Shown: positions 18,696 to 26,937 of the stretch, piece by piece
Layout of the letters: every line of letters begins with the position of its first letter
Position numbering within the stretch: the first letter of the stretch is position 1
Assembly: GCA_944390525.1 (NCBI GenBank)
Contig: CALXQH010000023.1
Span: forward strand, 1 to 41,188
Length of the DNA stretch: 41,188 bases
DNA from: an uncultured Clostridia bacterium
GTDB lineage: Bacteria > Bacillota > Clostridia > TANB77 > CAG-508
Direction: 5' to 3'
Program-made: the position numbers and the translations under genes
Notes under the pieces: model-generated
Told to the model about the DNA's origin: nothing
The model's input: only the letters and a program-made list of their open reading frames with translations
Database searches by the model: none

Positions 18696-19700
18696 TTAAA
18701 CAATATATTTTATTTCATTATTTGAAAAATATTTTTTCATTAAGTCTTTTAAAAATATTTCTGCTTCTTGTCTTATTTGTTTATTATATGTGTATTTTCC
18801 CTTTCCTCTACCTGTCATTATTTCTTTATTATATAAATTTATTGTTTGTGGAAAAGCTTCTTGATTTATCATTCTATGAACATAACTATATGTCATAAAT
18901 ATAATTTCAAAAAATACATCTTTTTTTACTTGCATTGTTAAGTTTTCTGCTAAATATTTTATAAGCTCTGTATATTGTTCTTTCCAATTTTCTACTAATA
19001 TTACAGGAGCAATTAAAATTCCTAATTTATACCCCGCTTCTTTTAATTTATTTATTGCTTTTACTCTATTTTCTAATGGAGATGTTCCAATTTCAATAGA
19101 GCGAACTATTTGTTTAGGATTAACACTCATACGAACTATAACTTTTCCTTTATGATTTAATGGTAAAATAGAATCTACCATATCAAATTTAGTTGGAAAC
19201 GTTAATAGTCCTTTTTTATTATCTTTAAAATTTTCAATAGTCCAGTTTAAGTTTTCTGTAATTGTATTTTCTAAAATTAAATCACTATTACTTCCAATTT
19301 CAAAAATTAAGTTTTTGTAAGATTCGTTTGCCACTTTTTTTATTTTATTTAACATTTGTTCTCTATTTACAAACAATCTTAAATATGCACATTTATTATA
19401 GTTACATACTAAATAACAATATAAACACATAGCTATGCATCCTGAAGAAGTATATGGCACCAAAAAATCAGAAGTTTTATGGTTTGGTACAAATTTATGT
19501 GTTTTTCTAACTCCTATTATTAAATTTTGTTTCATTTGTGGAAATTCACTATTTGCCTTTTTTCTCATTTCTTCTATATTGTTATGGTTTTCTATTTGAA
19601 TACATTTAATTTCTTTTTCTTTATATTTTTCTAATAATTTTTTTCCTAGTTCATAATTTTCACTTTCTTTTTCGTAATAAACTGCTTTAGGCAAGAACAT
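18696..19700 (-). CDS. Spore photoproduct lyase-like radical SAM protein lacking the usual catalytic Cys
   Basis: A 334-aa radical SAM enzyme of the SplB family, which splits the spore photoproduct thymine dimer in germinating spores. The [4Fe-4S]/SAM motif is CIAMCLYC (Cys 88, 92, 95), placed as in B. subtilis SplB (91, 95, 98), and the length matches (about 340). In SplB a Cys at 141, in a CTSD motif, donates the hydrogen atom; here the aligned segment reads FEIGSNSD, with Ser in the Cys position (about residue 137). So it is either a divergent lyase using another donor, or an SPL-family enzyme with a different reaction. The ATG at 19700 is chosen for AGAGGTGAT 7 bases upstream. This start region lies inside a 12-bp inverted repeat. 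Confidence 0.8.
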   Translation of the reverse strand: MFLPKAVYYEKESENYELGKKLLEKYKEKEIKCIQIENHNNIEEMRKKANSEFPQMKQNLIIGVRKTHKFVPNHKTSDFLVPYTSSGCIAMCLYCYLVCNYNKCAYLRLFVNREQMLNKIKKVANESYKNLIFEIGSNSDLILENTITENLNWTIENFKDNKKGLLTFPTKFDMVDSILPLNHKGKVIVRMSVNPKQIVRSIEIGTSPLENRVKAINKLKEAGYKLGILIAPVILVENWKEQYTELIKYLAENLTMQVKKDVFFEIIFMTYSYVHRMINQEAFPQTINLYNKEIMTGRGKGKYTYNKQIRQEAEIFLKDLMKKYFSNNEIKYIV

Positions 19701-19735
19701 ATTTATTATCACCTCTAAATATATTCTTGCCTAAA
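19686..19735 (-). promoter_or_regulatory. Inverted repeat enclosing the ribosome binding site of the SPL-like gene
   Basis: Perfect 12-bp arms TTTAGGCAAGAA (minus-strand 5' arm, 19735-19724) and TTCTTGCCTAAA (19697-19686). The loop contains the AGAGGTGAT binding site and the ATG, and the 3' arm encodes codons 2-5. In the mRNA this would fold around the start site. Confidence 0.6.
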
Positions 19736-19755
19736 TGAATGTTGTTATTCAATTT

Positions 19756-20391
19756 TTAATATAACCATATTTTTATAAAATGTGTATATAAAACTAAATA
19801 TATTAAAGAAAAACAAAATCCACCTATTACATCACTAGTATAATGCACTCCTAAATAGATACGGCTAGTACCAACTGCTAGTATTAATATTGATAGTATT
19901 ATTATTAAAATCCATTTTATATATTTATTTTGGACTTTTTTATAAATCAAATAAATTAAAAAACCATAAAATGCCATACTTGCCATTGAATGTCCTGATG
20001 GAAAACTAAAACCATCTGCTTCTATTAAACGGTAGCCTTCTGGTCTAGCTCTGTCAAAAATATTCTTTAATATTAAGTTTAATATCGTACTCATAAGTAA
20101 ATTAATAGATACTACTAAACCATATTTCTTATTTTTTATAAGTGTTAATATTAATATACATATTCCACATAATATTGTTGCAGATGCCATAGAAGTAACT
20201 AATTTCATAATTATTGTATTATTTTTTGAAATAAAATTTGAAACAAAATAATATGTTTTTGTGTCAAAATTTTGTATTTGATTATTAAATATACTTCTAA
20301 TTATAATTATTAAAAAAATTATACAAATTATAGCTATTATCCATTTTACATTATTTTTTATTCTATCTTTAGTGTTTTGTTTATTATTCAT
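19756..20391 (-). CDS. PAP2-family membrane phosphatase
   Basis: A 211-aa membrane protein of the type 2 phosphatidic-acid phosphatase family, acting on lipid phosphates or undecaprenyl diphosphate. The three active-site motifs are visible: KNIFDRARPEG (KX6RP), PSGHS, and SRIYLGVHYTSDVIGG (SRX5HX3D). There are about five membrane helices. The ATG at 20391 has AAGGGAAAG 10 bases upstream. An in-frame start at 20424 would overlap the trmB stop by 14 bases and is less well supported. It is translationally close to trmB, so co-transcription is likely. The substrate is not deducible. Confidence 0.88.
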   Translation of the reverse strand: MNNKQNTKDRIKNNVKWIIAIICIIFLIIIIRSIFNNQIQNFDTKTYYFVSNFISKNNTIIMKLVTSMASATILCGICILILTLIKNKKYGLVVSINLLMSTILNLILKNIFDRARPEGYRLIEADGFSFPSGHSMASMAFYGFLIYLIYKKVQNKYIKWILIIILSILILAVGTSRIYLGVHYTSDVIGGFCFSLIYLVLYTHFIKIWLY

Positions 20392-20410
20392 ATATGATAA
20401 ACTTTCCCTT

Positions 20411-21082
20411 CTAAAGTTTGTCACAAGCTTGACAAATTAATGCTTTTATTTTTATACCTTGTTCTAAAAACATTTTTTCATGTTCTGTTTCTATGTTTTC
20501 CCAAAAATTTTTTTCATTTTTTAGGTCTCTTGTTAATTTTATAATTTTAAATCCTGCTTTTTCAAAGTAATGAATACTTTCTTCAAATAAATTATCATCA
20601 TCTGTTTTGAAATAAATATTACCATTTTGCTTTAAAAATTTTTTATAATTTTCTAATTGTCTTGTATGTGTTAGTCTTTTTTTGTGATGTTTTCCCCTTG
20701 GCCAAGGATTACAAAAATTTATGTATATTCCTTCTACTTTATCTTGTTCGTTCAATATTAATAATATTCTTTCAATGTCAAATCTAGTAAGTATGACATT
20801 GTCTATTTCTCTTTTTCCATTTTTATATACTTCTTCTATTTTTCTTTTAGCTAAGCCCAACATAGGATCTACTAAATCAATAGCTAAATAATTATTTTCT
20901 GAGTGTAAAAATGCTTTTTGTGAAATAAATCCACCTTTTCCACACCCCAGTTCTATAAATAAAGGTTGATTAGGTCTTCTATACTCTTCTTTCCATTTTC
21001 CAATTATTTTTTCTGGATATTCTCTATAAAATTTGCTTTCTTCTAATTCTTTTCTTGCCCAAGGTTTATATCTGATTCTCAA
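20411..21082 (-). CDS. trmB: tRNA (guanine-N7-)-methyltransferase TrmB
   Basis: A 223-aa SAM-dependent methyltransferase that makes m7G46 in the tRNA variable loop. The SAM-binding motif is FIELGCGKGGFISQKA (about residues 43-58). Further family blocks are YLAIDLVDPMLG, GIYINFCNPWPRGKHHKKRLTH (the catalytic NFCNPWPK-type motif) and YFKTDDDNLFE. It starts with TTG at 21082 supported by AGGAG 6 bases upstream. It lies 17 bases after the RNase gene and just before PAP2, in an operon of RNA-metabolism genes (pth, RNase E/G, trmB). Length and motifs are complete. Confidence 0.96.
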   Translation of the reverse strand: MRIRYKPWARKELEESKFYREYPEKIIGKWKEEYRRPNQPLFIELGCGKGGFISQKAFLHSENNYLAIDLVDPMLGLAKRKIEEVYKNGKREIDNVILTRFDIERILLILNEQDKVEGIYINFCNPWPRGKHHKKRLTHTRQLENYKKFLKQNGNIYFKTDDDNLFEESIHYFEKAGFKIIKLTRDLKNEKNFWENIETEHEKMFLEQGIKIKALICQACDKL

Positions 21083-21099
21083 AGTTTACTCCTTTTATT

Positions 21100-22305
21100 T
21101 TAATCATTACTACACATATGTTTTCTTGTTATTTCTAATAAATCTAGTGGTGTAAATCCTACTATTTGAATTTTTGAACGATCTTTTTTTATATTTTCTT
21201 CTAATATTTCTAGTATTTTTTGCTTTGTTTCTTCTTTTTTCATATCAATATAATCAATAATTATAATTCCGCCAATATCTCTTAATCTTAATTGTTTTGC
21301 TATTTCAATAGTTGCTTCTTTATTTACAGTAAATACTGTTTGTTCTAAATCTTTATTTCCTATATATTTCCCAGAATTTACATCTATGGCTGTTAAGGCT
21401 TCTGTTTTATCGATAGTAATAAATCCTCCACATTTAAGCCAAATTTTGCGATTATTTGCCTTTTCAATTTGTTCTTCTATATCATATATATTTAATATAT
21501 TTTGTTCTTTTTTTAATTCTAATTTGATTTTTGTTTCAAGTCCAATATCTTTTAGAAATTTTTGAACATAATCGCTTATTTTAGTATTGTTTGTAATAAT
21601 TCTTTCTAATTCTTGATCTATAGTTTCTATTAAAAGTTTTTCAACTATACCTTTACTTTTATATAATAAAATTGGTTCAAATTTGTTTACTTTTTCATAT
21701 TCTTTTGCTTTTTTTATTATTTCATTATATTGTTTTAATACTTCTTCTATATCTTTTTGAATAAATTTTTCATTTTGTCCTTTAGCAGATGTTCTTATAA
21801 TAATTCCACAATCTTTTGGAATTATTTTTTCTGCAATTTTAGTAAGTCTTTCTTTTTCTTGTTCTTTTTCTATTTTTTTAGATACTGTAATAAATTTTGT
21901 ATTAGGCATTAATACTACAAATCTGCCTGGGATACTAATATGAGTTGATACTCTTGCTCCTTTTTTATTTGTACTATCTCTTTTTACTTGTACCAATATT
22001 GGCATTCCTGTATGTATATAATTTTTTATATCATAATTACTTAGAACTTCATTTTTATTTCCTGTTTCATTACTTACTTTTGGTATTATGTCTTTAATAT
22101 GTATAAAAGTATTTTTATTTTCTCCAATATTAATAAAAGCTGCTTGCATTCCAACTAAAACGTTTTCTACTTTTCCTAAATATATATTTCCTTCTAATCT
22201 TTTTAAATCTTCTCGTTCTTCATATTTTTCTACTAATTTTCCATTTTCAACTAAAGCAACTATTTTATTATTTTTCGTATCTTGGCTGATTATTATTTCT
22301 TGCAT
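21100..22305 (-). CDS. Ribonuclease E/G family protein, short form without zinc-link
   Basis: A 401-aa endoribonuclease of the Rne/Rng family, processing rRNA and mRNA 5' ends. The N-terminal S1 domain (about residues 35-130) carries GNIYLGKVENVLVGMQAAFINIGENKN. The catalytic DNase I-like region holds LTAIDVNSGKYIG and GGIIIIDYIDM, the Mg2+-binding aspartates. It ends at LLEITRKHMCSND. Homologues continue with a CPxCxG zinc-link that assembles the tetramer; here the stop comes directly before it and the trmB binding site follows. So this looks like a natural short form rather than a frameshift: no CGG is present and no zinc-link remnant follows. The ATG at 22305 follows AAAGGTAAAGG. Confidence 0.9.
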   Translation of the reverse strand: MQEIIISQDTKNNKIVALVENGKLVEKYEEREDLKRLEGNIYLGKVENVLVGMQAAFINIGENKNTFIHIKDIIPKVSNETGNKNEVLSNYDIKNYIHTGMPILVQVKRDSTNKKGARVSTHISIPGRFVVLMPNTKFITVSKKIEKEQEKERLTKIAEKIIPKDCGIIIRTSAKGQNEKFIQKDIEEVLKQYNEIIKKAKEYEKVNKFEPILLYKSKGIVEKLLIETIDQELERIITNNTKISDYVQKFLKDIGLETKIKLELKKEQNILNIYDIEEQIEKANNRKIWLKCGGFITIDKTEALTAIDVNSGKYIGNKDLEQTVFTVNKEATIEIAKQLRLRDIGGIIIIDYIDMKKEETKQKILEILEENIKKDRSKIQIVGFTPLDLLEITRKHMCSND

Positions 22306-22326
22306 TTTTGCCTTTACCTTTCTAAA

Positions 22327-22884
22327 TTAATTATATTTATTCATAGCTATATCTATACCTTTTAAAATATAATCTGAAATAGCTTCAACAGCTTTGTTTA
22401 TCCCCTTTTCTAAAGCATTATATTGTTCTTCTTCTAATTTACCTATTACATAGTTAATAGCATCATATTCATTAATTGGCTTACCAATTCCTACTCTTAT
22501 TCTTGAAAATTCTTCTGATGCAAGCTCGTGTACTACTGATTTAGCACCATTATGTGTACCTGGTCCACCTTTTTTTCGTACTTTTATTTTTCCTACCTCT
22601 ACATCCATATCATCATAAATGACAAGTACATTTTTTAATGGAACTTTATAAAAGTCAACAAATAGTTTAATACTTTGACCGCTTAAGTTCATAAAAGTTT
22701 GAGGCTTTAATAAAATAACCTTTTCTCCTTCTATTATTCCACTTCCATAAATTCCATTAAATTTATTTCTTGCCATTTCTATTTCATATTTACTTGCTAT
22801 TTTATTAATCACATCAAATCCCATATTATGCCTGGTTTTACTATATTCTGGCTCTGGGTTTCCAAGTCCTACAATTAAATACAT
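22327..22884 (-). CDS. pth: Peptidyl-tRNA hydrolase
   Basis: A 185-aa enzyme that releases tRNA from prematurely dropped peptidyl-tRNA. The full set of motifs is present: GLGNPEPEYSKTRHNMGFDV with the catalytic His20, LLKPQTFMNLSG, VIYDDMDVEVGKIKVRKKGGPGTHNGAKSV with Asp and His, and FSRIRVGIGKP. Length is normal. The ATG at 22884 has AAAGGAAAG 5 bases upstream. It is the gene upstream of RNase E/G and 14 bases downstream of the GNAT gene, so part of the same run on the minus strand. Confidence 0.97.
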   Translation of the reverse strand: MYLIVGLGNPEPEYSKTRHNMGFDVINKIASKYEIEMARNKFNGIYGSGIIEGEKVILLKPQTFMNLSGQSIKLFVDFYKVPLKNVLVIYDDMDVEVGKIKVRKKGGPGTHNGAKSVVHELASEEFSRIRVGIGKPINEYDAINYVIGKLEEEQYNALEKGINKAVEAISDYILKGIDIAMNKYN

Positions 22885-22898
22885 TTTTACTTTCCTTT

Positions 22899-23358
22899 TT
22901 AATTTAATATCATTTCAAAATATCTAGCATTAGTTATTGGATTTCTTTGTTCTTCTTTTTCAATAAATCCACATTTTTTATAAAATCCTATCGCTCTTTC
23001 TAAACTTTCATATGTTCCTAATTGCAACTTTTGTAAATTAATTTCTTTTGAAAATTCAAGTATTTGGTCTAATAATTTTTTTGCTAATCCTTTTCCCCTG
23101 TGTGATATATCACAACATACATTTTCTATTCTGCCAATTTCTTGATTTATTTTATTTAACATCATAGTAGCTATTATTTTATTATCTTTCTGTACATACC
23201 ATATATATAAATTTTCAGCATCATAGTTTTTATTTAAATAATTTTCTTCAAAATCTTTAAATCCGATTTTCTTTAACCATAACTTGAACTGTTAATTTTT
23301 TTATAGATTGTTCTATCTCATAATCTTTTTCGTATTTTTTTATAATATAATCTTCCAT
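22899..23358 (-). CDS. GNAT-family N-acetyltransferase, needs +1 shift at CGG
   Basis: A conceptual 152-aa acetyltransferase. Only its last 88 residues are found by simple reading. Upstream, an ATG at 23358 opens MEDYIIKKYEKDYEIEQ... and after 31 codons hits CGG ATT TAA. Skipping the C at 23265 gives N-G-F-K-D-F-E-E-N and an open frame into the known part: NLYIWYVQKDNKIIATMM is the typical GNAT strand with a Trp, and ISHRGKGLAKKLLDQIL is the acetyl-CoA loop (RGKGLA). The C-terminus has FYKKCGFIEKEE, the usual GNAT ending. The total length matches small GNATs (about 150). The substrate is unknown. Confidence is high that this is one gene, and moderate on the exact start because the binding site (AGAGATGAG) is weak. 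Confidence 0.87.
23263..23265 (-). other. CGG +1 frameshift site in the GNAT gene
   Basis: Frame 0 reads AAA GAA AAT CGG ATT TAA, stopping two codons after the CGG site begins. Skipping the C at 23265 gives AAT GGA TTT AAA GAT TTT, which opens straight into the acetyltransferase fold. This is the tightest stop behind a CGG in the window, so without a shift almost nothing useful is made. Confidence 0.88.
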
Positions 23359-23392
23359 TTATTTTCTCATCTCTTTTCATTAATTTTAAATT

Positions 23393-23437
23393 AATTTAAT
23401 TCAGTACGCTTAAGTTTATAATGTACTGAATTAAATT
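23393..23437. repeat. 15-bp perfect inverted repeat, probable terminator or regulatory hairpin
   Basis: Arms 23393-23407 (AATTTAATTCAGTAC) and 23423-23437 (GTACTGAATTAAATT), loop 15 bases. It lies between the glycosyltransferase stop (23470) and the GNAT start (23358). A T-rich tail exists on the plus side, but on the minus side the tail is weak, so it is not a classical terminator in the direction of the genes. Confidence 0.6.
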
Positions 23438-23469
23438 TATAAATTTTTTCGTTTTAAGTCTAATTTCTT

Positions 23470-24588
23470 TTATATTACTTCATATTTTGCTACGTTTCTA
23501 TAATATTCTTCTATTTGAGGAATAATTATATCCCAATGATATTGTTTTGATGTTTCTAATGCGTTTTTTGTTAGTTCTTTTTTTAATATTTCATCATTAC
23601 TTAATATTTTTATTTTGTCTTTCATATCTTCTATATTATCTTGCTTTATTATTAAAGCGTTTTTTCCATCACTTACAAAATCCATATTGCCACCATTATT
23701 AGTGGTAATTACTGTTGCACCACAAGCCATTGCTTCTAATACTGGTAGACAAAATGATTCATATACAGAAGCACATATATAAATATCAGAATTTCTAAGA
23801 GTATTTCCTATTTCAATTTGAGGTGGGTTTATTATACACTTTATATTACTTTCTAGAGGCTTTGTAGGTGTAATCCAGTTTATCTTAAATTTATATCCTT
23901 CATTTTTTAATTCTTCTAAAGCTTTTAAAATATTATTTATTCTCTTAAAATCTGTCTGTTGTGCTCCTATCATTGCAACTGCAATTTCTTTGTTCTTAGT
24001 ATGTTCTTTATAGAAGAATACATTAGTATTAATAGCATTTGGAATAATTGTTGCCTCTTTGTTAAACCTTTCTTTTATTTTTTGTTTTGCATAACTTGAA
24101 ACTGTATAAATAAAACTAACTACTTCTAATTGTTTTTGTATAAAATTTTCTAACCTTTTATCTAATTTTTCAGGTGCAAATAAATGATAGTCTCCTTGTT
24201 CAAAATAAATTACAGGAGCTATTTTTTGGTTTATAGCTTCATAAATTTCTCTCCAATAAGTTACTACTATTAAATCACATTTTGGTATTTTAGTACACAA
24301 AACTTCTTCCCAAGGTACTTCAATAAATTCAACTTGTTTTTCCATAGAAAACCAATTTGGTTTTTTATCATGAGAAATTAGTGTTACTTTATGTCCTAGT
24401 TTCGTTAATCTATTAGCATGTTCTAGAATAATTTTTGTTCCACCACAAATACCTGTCCATGTCATCACGTATGTAATATGTAACTTTTGTTTTTTTTGAT
24501 TCAAAAATTTTAAATCTTGCTTTTTTGCATTCTTTAACTCTTCTTCTCTTCTTTCAAACTCAATTTGCTTTAATTGTTCTATTTGCAT
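23470..24588 (-). CDS. Glycosyltransferase family 4
   Basis: A 372-aa GT-B fold glycosyltransferase. A charged N-terminal helix (about residues 1-28, rich in Glu/Lys/Gln) precedes the acceptor domain, which opens with HITYVMTWTGICGGTKIILEHANRLTKLGHKVTLIS, a GT4-like GG(A/T) loop. The C-terminal nucleotide-sugar domain has NAINTNVFF, the strand VAMIGAQQTDFKRINNIL, and the E-x7-E motif in YESFCLPVLEAMACGATVITTNNGG. It lies 20 bases downstream of a second glycosyltransferase gene; the pair probably builds a surface polysaccharide or glycosylates a surface protein. Donor and acceptor cannot be read from sequence. The ATG at 24588 follows AAGGAGAAG. Confidence 0.9.
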   Translation of the reverse strand: MQIEQLKQIEFERREEELKNAKKQDLKFLNQKKQKLHITYVMTWTGICGGTKIILEHANRLTKLGHKVTLISHDKKPNWFSMEKQVEFIEVPWEEVLCTKIPKCDLIVVTYWREIYEAINQKIAPVIYFEQGDYHLFAPEKLDKRLENFIQKQLEVVSFIYTVSSYAKQKIKERFNKEATIIPNAINTNVFFYKEHTKNKEIAVAMIGAQQTDFKRINNILKALEELKNEGYKFKINWITPTKPLESNIKCIINPPQIEIGNTLRNSDIYICASVYESFCLPVLEAMACGATVITTNNGGNMDFVSDGKNALIIKQDNIEDMKDKIKILSNDEILKKELTKNALETSKQYHWDIIIPQIEEYYRNVAKYEVI

Positions 24589-24608
24589 TCTCTAGCTTCT
24601 CCTTTTAG

Positions 24609-25838
24609 CTATTTTTTTAACTTATTCCATATCTCATTAGTTTTTAAGTATTCTTCATAATGTTTTTTTACATTTTTATCATATTCTTTTAAATCTTCTA
24701 ATAAAATATTACAATCTTCTCCTTCAAATAATTTATTCACCTCAAGTATTCCTACTTTTAATTTATTATATGTTTCTTTAATTTTCTCATTGTAATTTTG
24801 TTTATTCATTATATATAGAAAAAGGGGTTTATATTTAATCCATCCTCTAGATGCTTGTATAAATCTTTTTGCTATTTGTTCATCTTCTAGTTTTATTTTT
24901 CTTAATATCTTTGGATATTTTTTTCTTAAAATATTAGTATATTTTAAAAATCCATCATGAAAATGATAAACTGGAACTTTAATTACTTTTGAATCATTTA
25001 ATTTAGTAGAAAAAAAAGTGTCTTCTCCTCTTGCTCCTTCTGGATTGTAAAATGCAGGTATTTTATCAATATGTCTTAAATTTAAACATAAAGTAGATCC
25101 AACTACCCATTTTCCTACTCCATCACTTTTAATTTCATAAGCTCCTTCTTCATTACATAAACTTTTATCTGCATAAGTAATTCCATTATCTTTTATAAAT
25201 TTTTGTTTAATAGAGTCCCAAGATACAACTTCATTACTAATTGCTTCTATGTAGTCCTTGAATAATTTTTCATCAACGTCTTCATTTAATTCTACATAAG
25301 GAATTGGTGAAATATATCCACAATGATATCCTATAGTTACATCTGCATTTTGTATATACTTATAATGCATTAATACATTGTTTTGTTCTTTCCAAGTAAT
25401 TTCCTTTGTGTCTTCGTTTTTCATACAGGCTACTGGATATTCATCATCATCCCAAAATAAAAGATAATCCATACCTCTTAGTAAAGCATAATACATTAGA
25501 GTATTTCTACCTTTAGCATGTCCATGCCCAAAAAACAATTCAGCTTCTTCTTTAGTTAATTTTTCTCTTCCTATTAATCTTTTTTTCATTTCTTCAATAT
25601 CTTCTGGTGTAATATATTTAATTTTTACATCTTTATAAACATTTGGCATTAGCCCATAGAAATCAACCCTTGTAGTATATTGATAGCCTAAATCAAATAA
25701 AATAAATATGGTTAATTCAACTTTTTCTTCCATATTTTTAAACTGATTTATTAAATGTTCATAAGTGTTATTAATTACTTTACATACATTAGGTCTTCCT
25801 GTTACAAAACCTAAGCCAAATTGAATTGTTTTTTCCAT
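24609..25838 (-). CDS. Putative GT-A type glycosyltransferase
   Basis: A 409-aa protein with the look of a GT-A (GT2-like) transferase. It opens with IQFGLGFVTGRPNVCKVINNTYEHL and strand-helix units. A DxD-type metal motif lies in MDYLLFWDDDEYPVA (about residue 130). A later acidic stretch, GARGEDTFFS (the ED base motif of GT2), precedes a VPVYHFHDGF segment. The C-terminal third is helical and Lys/Glu-rich. It is the first gene of the glycosyltransferase pair, with AAGGAG 6 bases before the ATG at 25838. The donor sugar is unknown. Family confidence is moderate: the metal and base motifs are right, but overall similarity was judged by eye. Confidence 0.7.
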   Translation of the reverse strand: MEKTIQFGLGFVTGRPNVCKVINNTYEHLINQFKNMEEKVELTIFILFDLGYQYTTRVDFYGLMPNVYKDVKIKYITPEDIEEMKKRLIGREKLTKEEAELFFGHGHAKGRNTLMYYALLRGMDYLLFWDDDEYPVACMKNEDTKEITWKEQNNVLMHYKYIQNADVTIGYHCGYISPIPYVELNEDVDEKLFKDYIEAISNEVVSWDSIKQKFIKDNGITYADKSLCNEEGAYEIKSDGVGKWVVGSTLCLNLRHIDKIPAFYNPEGARGEDTFFSTKLNDSKVIKVPVYHFHDGFLKYTNILRKKYPKILRKIKLEDEQIAKRFIQASRGWIKYKPLFLYIMNKQNYNEKIKETYNKLKVGILEVNKLFEGEDCNILLEDLKEYDKNVKKHYEEYLKTNEIWNKLKK

Positions 25839-25905
25839 ATATTTCTCCTTAAATTTTTGATATTCAACTATAAAATTATATCATAATTAGTAATGTCTGT
25901 CAATT

Positions 25906-25946
25906 AAAAAAAATGCTTAGAAACAATTAGCTTTTAAGCATTTTTT
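25906..25946 (-). terminator. Terminator of the era-yqzL-recO group
   Basis: Hairpin AAAAAATGCTTA ... TTAAGCATTTTTT with the T tract on both sides, directly after the recO stop and before the glycosyltransferase promoter region. Confidence 0.85.
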
Positions 25947-25973
25947 ACAAAAAATATTATATGTTATTTTACA

Positions 25974-26699
25974 TCAAAACAAATCTTCTAATTTGTACTC
26001 CTTTTCTAACTTATTATTTAAATATAATTTACTTATTAATTCTAATTCTTTTAAATTTTCTTTTGACATATTAAAAGAAAATATTTTTTTTGCATCTGAC
26101 AAAACTATGTATTGTATTGCTATTTTAGTAGATTCAGATATTTGTATTGCACTTTTGTCTATTTTTCCACAGTTTAAGCATTTAAATCCATTTTCTTTTA
26201 AACTAAAATAATTTAAATTTTCATCTAATTTGCATGTTTTACATTTTTTTATTTCTGGCATAAATCCTAATAAGCAAGCTAGCCTTAATTTAAATACAGA
26301 AAGGACAAAATCTATATTTTTTTCTTCTTCTGAAATCATATATAAGGTATTTAAATATAGCTGTAAAATTTTATATGTATTCTGATTTTCATCTGTTACA
26401 TCATTAATTATTTTTGTAATATATGTTGCATATTTTAGCTTGTCTAAGTCTATACGAATATTATAAAATATTTCTATTATATCACAAGAATTCATACTAT
26501 AACTACTGTTACCTTGATATATCAAATATTCCCCAAAGCATAAGAATTGAGTGCCTGCCATTAAGAGACTTTTAGGTCTTCTAGCTCCTTTTGCAGCACA
26601 TCCTATTTTCCCATTTGGTGTAAGTATTGTTACCATTTTATCAAAATCATTCATATTACTTTCTGAAATGATTATTCCCTTCGTTTTGATAATTCCCAT
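25974..26699 (-). CDS. recO: DNA repair protein RecO
   Basis: A 241-aa recombination mediator that loads RecA with RecF/RecR and anneals SSB-coated strands. The N-terminal OB fold starts MGIIKTKGIIISESNMNDFDKMVTILTPNGK. A helical middle follows, then a zinc site formed by CKTCKLDENLNYFSLKENG and CLNCG (four Cys). The ATG at 26699 follows AAAGGAAAC and lies inside the last codons of yqzL (44-base overlap). The gene ends in TGA, showing that TGA is a stop codon in this organism. The position directly downstream of era and yqzL is the classical Firmicute order. Confidence 0.95.
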   Translation of the reverse strand: MGIIKTKGIIISESNMNDFDKMVTILTPNGKIGCAAKGARRPKSLLMAGTQFLCFGEYLIYQGNSSYSMNSCDIIEIFYNIRIDLDKLKYATYITKIINDVTDENQNTYKILQLYLNTLYMISEEEKNIDFVLSVFKLRLACLLGFMPEIKKCKTCKLDENLNYFSLKENGFKCLNCGKIDKSAIQISESTKIAIQYIVLSDAKKIFSFNMSKENLKELELISKLYLNNKLEKEYKLEDLF

Positions 26700-26844
26700 T
26701 TTGAGTTTCCTTTATGTTTTCTGTATTGTTTATTTTTTCTTCTTTTTTTATATTTTCTACTTCAACTAATTCCATGAAAGTGTTTATATTTCCTGTTTGT
26801 TTAAAAGTGTTCCATGCTAGATTTTTTATTTGTTTTTCCATCAT
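26656..26844 (-). CDS. yqzL: YqzL family small protein
   Basis: A 62-aa protein. The N-terminal 27 residues match the YqzL family of Bacillus and Clostridia: the signature is LAWNTFKQTGNINTFMELVEVE, a Trp-x-x-F-x-x-TGN pattern. A low-complexity Asn/Lys/Glu-rich tail follows, longer than in the roughly 47-aa Bacillus protein. Its function is unknown. It sits just upstream of recO, as in B. subtilis, and overlaps it by 44 bases in another frame, which suggests translational coupling. Two adjacent ATGs (26844 and 26841) follow AGGAG at a spacing of about 11-14; either may be the start. Confidence 0.8.
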   Translation of the reverse strand: MMEKQIKNLAWNTFKQTGNINTFMELVEVENIKKEEKINNTENIKETQNGNYQNEGNNHFRK

Positions 26845-26937
26845 GTGTCTATCATCTCCTGTTCTAGAAGTTAAAGCTTCTATTTTTATCTTTGGTTTTT
26901 TTATATTTTTTATACTAGCATAATTTGGTAATTTCTG

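Noticed and set aside
25974..25976. TGA recoded as Trp or Gly in this lineage
   Set aside because: recO ends at TGA at the normal family end and no conserved gene is interrupted by an in-frame TGA.
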